Part shown: positions 56,901 through 64,000 of the stretch, one piece after another
Numbering within the stretch: position 1 is the stretch's first letter
Layout of the letters: each line of letters opens with the position of its first letter
Source of the DNA: Flectonema sp. DT1601
Lineage: Eukaryota; Euglenozoa; Diplonemea; Diplonemida; Diplonemidae
DNA length: 64,000 nucleotides
Direction of reading: 5' to 3'
NCBI GenBank assembly: GCA_964019425.1
Contig: OZ025814.1
Span: 324,001-388,000, forward strand
Notes under the pieces: generated by a model
Database searches by the model: none
What the model saw: only the letters and a program-made list of their open reading frames with translations
Told to the model about the DNA's origin: nothing
Position numbers and translations under genes: made by a program

Positions 56901-59900
56901 TAAAGAGCAGCAGGAGAAAATCTTCCATGACGAGTGTAGCTAATGGACAATGTGTAAAATGCTCTTGTAAAAGCTGTTACTTTAACATAAGCATACGCAG
57001 CAAGTAACGGAACTATTTTAGTGCATTGCTCAACTGGTGTTGTTCCAATGAGGGTGCAAGCCTCGTCTTCGAAGACTGAATCTGTTCCTGCTGATGATTC
57101 GATTATCACAACATCATCCTGTTGGTAGGTTGGCTGATCATCTGTTTCATCAACAAGTGTTGCAATACCTCTATGAAGTGGATGGTTGTAGTGATGAGCA
57201 TGAGTTGTTACAGATGACTGTACTGATGATGCTGTGTTAACACTTTCAGCAGAGCCTTGCTTCTGACTGAATATTAACTTCGCGGCATACTCGCTTCCTG
57301 AATGAAGTCGGCCCTTTGGTGCAAAGCCGTAGCTGCAACCAACAGTGCACTCAGAAATCCACTCCTCATGAAATTCCAAAGGTGTGAACATCGGAAAGCA
57401 ATCACCTTCGATAGTAAGCATCAATGTCGTGTCAGTACGGCCAATAAAATTGTTAACTGGGAGAGACACGTCTAAAATCTTACTCTTTGTATCAGTGATG
57501 GTTATTTCTTCTAATGTCTCTGTGTTGCTTGCAGAAACCGCATCAAAGGTATGAGAAGTTGAAGTCAACGCCGAGCTCAATTGGAGTACCTTCAAAACAG
57601 AAGAAGAACAAGACGCACCAGGCACACTGTGTAGACGAAGTGTGACAGAGCCAGTGTCTGTAACCTGATATAGGTCATTAAATGTAAAGACTGCATGGTC
57701 AGTATCCGTCACCTTTAGAGGTTCTGGAGAACGGCCACAACAAGGTTCGTCCTCTAAATCACCACAACCCGAATCACCCGAAGCACAGTCAGCAGTTGAA
57801 GGCTTTCTTACTGAGCTATATATTAGGGTATCAAATGACACCGTAGAGACGTGTTGTGTTATTTTGCTCGACTCGCATGTTACACCACGATCGGCACACA
57901 GACACGTTCCGTTACCGTACACTCCATCAGAACATGGGAATCCCGAGCAGACCTTTGGAAGGCATCCATTATTGAAGTAACACTCCTTCATTCCATCATC
58001 ATTTACTTTCAGGAGACACGCTCCTTCATCCAATTCAGAGCATGTGGAAGTAGTCGGTACTGGACAGGAAAGCTGACACGATTTCCCAAAGAACCCAGGC
58101 ATACAATCCTCACAATCATTTCTAATAATATCTGGAACCTCTTCCCAAACACCAAATACTTCAGGCCATCCTTCTCTGTAGGAGAATCCTCCAGGGCGGT
58201 ATAGTTCGTGCCCTTCAATATATTTCGAAGAACCTTGTTTAGATGCTGCAGCACCAGTGCTAGTTACGTACTGACCAGATGCACGTGATGATCGTGAGTC
58301 CAACCAAAATGATTGGAATCCTGAAAACCACCAACCAGAGTGAGGTGTGTTCCAAAGGGAGTCGATGCTGTATTTACTGCCATCTCTCCAAAGGTGAGTC
58401 GGGTAGACGAAGTCACTGTCAAGTGGAGGTCCGTCAGGGTTATCGGGATTGGTAGTAGTAGTGACGTCTTTCTTAGTATAACATTGAATACACCCCTTTG
58501 GTAAGTAATCAGTGTTTTCTGCAAAGTCTGGTATATTTGGTATACAGTCCGGGTCTTCACCAATTTTACAAGAACGACCAGCCTGAAGACCTCCGACCTC
58601 CGACATCTTTAGACCTGCCGGCCATGAAATATCCCTGTCTGCAGCAGTCGAGTCAGGGAGGTCTGATTCAAAGTTATTTGGACAGCATTGTGTCTTTGGC
58701 ACTCCCGCACCGTCATTCGGCGAACCCTCATGAACTTTAGTAGGTACTTCACCATCAGCTGGGGTTACCGATATTGAGTACATTACACGCTTACATCCAT
58801 GATATGCTGGGACATTGATACCAGACATTACCTTTGTCAGTACAGTAGCTTCTTTCGAAACAACTTCTTGAATTCTACCAGGAGGATAACACGTTAATGC
58901 CACGTTTGTCATATCATTATAGACCGCTTCTAGTTGATCAGAGTCATAGGCCCAGAAATACAATTTATGATTCCATTCCTTAAACCCAAACATATCAACA
59001 GGATAATTAAATCTTCGGATTGGGCGAGGTGTTTTAAAAGGCTGATCATCATCAGTTGCGAAGTCTGGATTCCTCTCAGCATACCACAGCGTCTGACGTT
59101 CGTGGTCTTTAAATTGCTGGGCAGGGTACTCCACTCCATCTATATTTTTAGATAATGATGCTCCCATGTTAGTCATACCTGTATCATGTCCAACCCAAAA
59201 CATACTACCCGCTGACGTAATCATTTCCCACTTTGGATCTTCTGGTTTAGTTGATGAGCTAGAAGGGTCTCCGACAGAAATCTTCTTTGGCAGAACATTG
59301 TTATCGACGTCACCGTTCCAGCTGTAGAGTCCTGTAATTCCTCTATTTGGATCAATACACTTGAAAGATCTCTGGAATGTGTAAATTGGACTGACACAGT
59401 TCGGAGCCTCTGCAAAGCAGCCACCAGGATCGTTAACAGAATCCATGGTAGGATCAGCAAGTTGAATTCCAAGCGGGAGAACTAAAAGTTCTGCTCCAGA
59501 TTTACCTGAAATAACACGAAGAGGAGAATATCCCTTAGATAATGGAGGCATTGACATGATTACTGTTCCACTATCAACTGAAAGAGTAACTGGTGATGCT
59601 TCTGCTGCAGAACCTGCCAACCATCTGAACAACTGTACTCCATCAGTATCGGTATCGAATAGGAAGTAAATATAGTCTTTGTAGAATACAAATCCCGGAT
59701 GACCTTGCTGATGTTGACAGTTACCCAAATTAACTTCAACAGTAAGTCTCTTTGCATTAGAAATAGTACCATCGCTCCAATAAACACTGAGAGTCTTTGG
59801 AACTATTGTAGCATGAGAGGCGGGTAAACCTCCTTCACCTCTAGCCTGGCTTCCTCCGCTTACTTCTCCACTTCCTCCCAGAGGACAATAACTGTCTAGG

Positions 59901-62900
59901 TTTTTATTTGATTGAACATTTTCAGTTGCCAAAAACAGTAAATAGTTTGGTCTCGCGAATTTAGGCTGAGTTACCTCTCCACCAATAATCCTCGTCACGT
60001 ATGAAGGGAACATAACATTGCCAGCCAAGATTTCATGTTCTTTAGGAGTGCCATCAGTTTTAATTTTAGTCCTCCACAATTGTGGGATGTTATCAGAAAA
60101 GATTGTCGGCTGAAGAGACTTCTCACGCTGCACTGTAACAGAGTCACCTCCTTTGTTAACAGTGACGTAGACGAGCATTTCCCTTTCTAGCTTTTGTGAG
60201 TCGTCCAAACAATCTTGAAGAAGAGAAGTAAGAGTAGGGCATTCGGGGTTCGCCATTTTAGTCAGTTCCTTTGCCCTGGTGTAGACTCTGGTACCTAATA
60301 ATCCTTCTCTGATTTCTGCTGGTTGAAGATTACCTCCGAGAGGAGGGAATTGAGAAGATCCAAACTGAGTAACCGATTTCGGGACTTCGGTTAAATGCGA
60401 TGATTTGCTCTTTGGAAGACCCTTTGTAAAGAAGATTTCACGAGCACCTTGAAATATTGGTGTGTCTTCTGAATAACTTGGATTACAAGGCTCACTGTTA
60501 TCTTGAGATTGTCCCTCCCAGTCAGAGGTTGCTAAAAAGAACATAGCTTCACCAATCTGTACGAAATCAGTTGGGTCTTGGAACATAGCATCCTGAGGAC
60601 AGGCACAATTAGCACTTGGATCTTCAGAAGTACCTGCTTCCTGACCATCAACGATTTTCTTACCGCAGGATTCACCAGCCCTAGGACTGTCTGGTTCATA
60701 TCGTTTTATGAAACGATACTTGTCGGCATTCAGTCGACCATCAGAAGACAAAGATTGGCTAGTATCAGCTGTGTAGAGATTGTAAAAAGGTTGTCCGTTC
60801 TGTCTCTCAGACAGAGCTGTATTCTCGAGACCGAACAACAATCTGCTTGGCTGTCGGAATCCTCTGGTCTTCATAACCAGAGTTGGTGTTGTTTTTGTTT
60901 GGATTTGGCAATGGTCTGATCCTTTAACTGCAACAATAGCGAATGACAAACTGAATGTTGAGGTTCTGAGGGAAGCAGTGTATTTTTGAAGCCAGTCAGT
61001 TATGATAACTTCTCTCTTGGTACCTTCGAATGCACGAGTTTGATCAAATGATGCCACCTCATAGAAGAACCGACTGTTGAATACTCCATTACCCTGCCAC
61101 TGAAGTGCTGGTATGGTATTATCAGAAGTAGGCGTACTATTGATATCAGATTTCCATTCGTATTCCATCTTTAAAACCTGCTTCAAACAAACATGATTCT
61201 CACACATCCAACCTGATAGTTCATCAGATATATCTTGTGTACTTTGACACCCACAGGTATCTCCATCCTTGGTTGTTGATTTCCAATCCCACCCTGCATC
61301 GCACTCAGCTGTACTGCTAATCTTTTTACCACATCTCTGTTGTGGTGATAATTGTTTACATGTTCCTAACAAACAAGAATATCCACTATTACAAAGACAC
61401 TTTGCAGAGTTTTCGTCTAAAGTTGAATCCGTAGTGCAAGTAACATCCCCGTAGTCCTGAAGAACTGCAACGTCACAAGGGAAATTCGAAAGGCTGTTTT
61501 CTTCATTCGTTGGGGGTATTACATCACTAGTCATCGTTGCATAGATGTAGATCTTATTGGTTTTGCAGCCTCTTTCATAAGACACTGTGTTTTCGTCAAA
61601 GACTATTGATGCGTGTTCTAGATTGTGTGCTGTAGAAACAGGTAAGTCATTCCATTGTACAAGTATCTTCGTAGCCCTATTTTCTGGAGTCTTCACGCCG
61701 CTCTCACAGTTAAGGTAGGCGAAATTGTTATCATCAACGTAGGCATCAGAAGAGGTAGGCTCACCTCGGTAGACACAAAACGTATTATCTGGCTCTGAGC
61801 GATCAGCTCCACCTATAGCGGTACAGCTCCTACCGCGACACTTTGAAACAGCAGGCGCCCAGTGGCCTTTTTGATCATCATCGAAACACGTGCAGAGAGA
61901 GCCGTTAGACTTGCATCTTCCTTTCAAAGAACAACATTCCTTATCGCATGTTGTGTTATAATAACCAGCATGGCATGAACAGGCTGTGTTTCCATCATCT
62001 CCGATGATACATGCTCCTCTACCAAGACATGGTAATGCTACCTGATCTTTACGAAGAACTGCACTTGAGTGAACCTTCTCCTGACCAGGACACTGCTGGA
62101 ACCCAACGTTGATGTCTGCGTCAGTTATTGAATTATCTTTATCATGATTAGTTAACTTAACTGAGAACATTGTTTCACTACTAACTGGAACTGCGTATAT
62201 CACTGCGATACCAGGCTTCTGATCGATACGGGGAGTAGTCTTGGTAGTGCGTAACTTATCATCAAAAACTGTACAAGAATCACCTGAGTAGCCAGTCTTA
62301 CATTTCGTACACCTTGAATCCTCACGCTGATCCCAGTAACCTCTAATAGGATCGTCAATGCAAGTACAGTGTTCATCACTGCTCATAAAATCATTGTTAA
62401 CATCATTGTTTGTTACGTGACCCGTGCAATCACTGCTTCCAGCGCAGCATATTCCTCTGCCATTACAACAAGGCTGTACCAGGTTTATACTGATTTCTGC
62501 GTTAACAAATCCCACAGTAGTTACCTTAAGCTGAAGCCAATTCTTGTTGTTTGACAATGAAAGAGTGCAGGTTCTAGTTGTTTCCCCAGAAACCCAATTT
62601 GGGTGTTCGTTACAAAGACGACGACACTGATCGGCGTTATCCCAAAGCTCAGGAGAATCACAATCAGTGTCGGTTACTTCAATGTGATCAGAAGAAGTTG
62701 TTACTCCACTCTTTGGGTGTACAAATGTTATTTTAAATCTACCGGCTCTGTTAATTCCTAAGTGATCAAAATTAAAAACTGATTTCCCACCAACACCAGC
62801 AGCTATTCCATTGCTACTTTCTCCTACAAGCGATCCACCAAAACCCGGGTCGTTGCAATCATTTTGATCTTTGAGAAATTGATCGATATTACCTTGATTA

Positions 62901-64000
62901 TCAGTCGGAATGGCTCCTTCAAGAGCCTTCTTAGCATTTACTTGAGCTGATGTGAGAGGATATCCACATTCTTTTAATCCTGGATATATAACATCGTTGT
63001 CAAGAGTTAGTTCGACACCCTTTTCATCTTTTACAACAACCGAATACTTCAAAGCGTTTTCTCCAGTCAAGGTTCCAGCTTTAGCTGCTGCAACTCCAGT
63101 TACGGAGTCAGTTACGGGTTTGCTCTTAATGTATATTGAAGCGGGTAATGACATGTCGCTGAAGACCATTCCTGAAGGGTACTTTTTAACCGTCTTGTCT
63201 GGGTACTGCAGGTAGACAAAGAACTCTGAAAATACTACTGTTGGATAACCATCAGATGGTACTTCTCTACCGGGTTTAGAGAGGCGATCTACTGCAATAG
63301 CTCCAAGACGGAAGAAGGTATCTAAGGAACCTCCAGTGTAATCTTCAAGTGGTCGTTTAGAGAGAAACTTATCAGCCATTAGTTCGTTCACGGTGGAAGC
63401 GTGGAAATTTGCACAGTCGCATATGTCACCAGTGCAGCAGAATTCACGCAATCCATTGTATACAGTCATAATGTTTCCCTTTACAAAACTGATTTCCGGG
63501 TCCATTTCTGATCCGGTGATTGCAATAGCGTCCCACTCCCCACCTTCCGGGGGGACCCAGGGATGTACAAAGCCTGTGTCATCTCCATCATATCTTGCAT
63601 CAAATAATTCCTTATAGCTATCAAATTGCTTATTGAATTTACGATCGCTTCCTGTTGCTGCGCATGATTTCTCACCCTTAAATATGACTAGCCAATCACC
63701 AGGTGTTATATCTATATTTTGTGGTGAATTACTGAAAGAGACTCCAGGATCTTGAAGGAATATCACACTACTATAGTCTTGATCCCAATCGGTTCCGAAT
63801 AGTCCCTGACAGAACTGAATATTCATGGATGAGTAGTACGTCTTGATAGGCGATGACCCTTCAAATACGTATTTATTATCATCTGTAACACCATAAATAA
63901 AAACTCCATCCCCCCTCAATATATGTAACTTAGTAGAATCTCTGTATGAAGATCTCTTTGTTGGGATCGGTCCATAATAAGCTGCGTCGATAATAAATGA
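44931..64000 (-). CDS. Giant EGF/IPT extracellular protein with multi-pass C-terminal membrane module (3' part of gene)
   Basis: Seven phase-matched exons (64000-54292, 54222-53022, 52947-47367, 47284-47103, 47026-46953, 46882-46672, 46569-44931) give at least 6,198 aa; the start lies beyond the window, since the frame stays open to base 64000. The large first exon is extracellular: EGF/laminin-EGF-like clusters (about 62300, 61900, 58000 and 56850-55950), propeller-like repeats and a PSI-like Cys cluster (54500-54590). Exon 2 has IPT/TIG-like folds (ITVSGKGF, ITITVNGAGFF). Exon 3 ends in an EGF-like C-x-x-C segment, then two TMs (about 48610-48680 and 48310-48400). The last exon has a B-box-like zinc motif (about 46290-46130), five or more TM segments (46095-45440) and an EF-hand (DADGDGQITCMEF). 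A surface receptor, adhesin or channel-like role is inferred. Introns are 69-102 nt. Stop TAG. Confidence 0.88.

Noticed and set aside
1-64000. CRISPR arrays, operons, bacterial promoters or Shine-Dalgarno sites
   Set aside because: The window is clearly eukaryotic nuclear DNA; no spaced direct-repeat array exists.

Overview
The window is nuclear DNA of a microbial eukaryote (protist). Evidence: GT-AG introns that restore reading frames exactly, strictly eukaryotic families (VPS13, spastin-like AAA ATPase, phosphatidylinositol phosphate kinase, calcineurin-B-like EF-hand protein, XK-related membrane protein), AT-rich spacers full of poly-A/poly-T runs, and retroelement debris. TAA, TAG and TGA all end genes, so the nuclear code is standard. 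The species cannot be named from sequence alone. Every convincing gene lies on the minus strand over 64 kb, a head-to-tail layout reminiscent of Euglenozoa or dinoflagellates, but no spliced-leader evidence was found.

Layout, low to high coordinate (all genes transcribed right to left): 1-1394, 5' part of a secreted Ser/Thr-rich repeat protein; 1806-1946, possible 46-residue ORF; 2312-3957, spastin/fidgetin-like AAA ATPase with an N-myristoylation signal; 4546-6312, EF-hand/calcineurin-B-like protein in four exons; 6760-14073 (perhaps 14186), about 2,009-residue LSDAT/SLOG plus 2TM (SLATT/DUF4231-like) protein; 14623-21295, 2,190-residue XK-related/LRR membrane protein; 22178-23599, tandem rhodanese-like protein without catalytic cysteines; 23.6-25.6 kb, repeat-rich spacer; 25630-26574, TauD-type dioxygenase; 26.6-28.6 kb, repeat-rich spacer; 28574-39762, full-length VPS13 (3,671 aa) with a DysF-like tail; 40524-42737, PIP kinase whose intron holds three nearly identical 190-bp repeats; 42.7-44.9 kb, low-complexity spacer; 44931-64000, the 3' part of one giant gene (at least 6,198 codons in the window) for an EGF/IPT extracellular protein with a multi-pass C-terminal membrane module.

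Many apparently separate ORFs are exons of single genes: splicing them with GTATG-type donors and AACAG acceptors gives phase-matched continuous proteins. Introns are mostly 65-105 nt, and their 3' ends are A-rich rather than pyrimidine-rich, which explains many of the poly-T runs on the plus strand. Three long introns (827, 1137 and 1074 nt) carry retroelement remnants or repeats.

The most interesting content is a group of large membrane proteins: a predicted nucleotide-ligand sensor coupled to 2TM segments (LSDAT-SLATT), next to an XK-like scramblase-family protein with leucine-rich repeats, and close to a VPS13-DysF lipid-transfer protein and a phosphoinositide kinase. A functional link is inference; in animals VPS13A does bind XK. 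The window is framed by two very large extracellular proteins.
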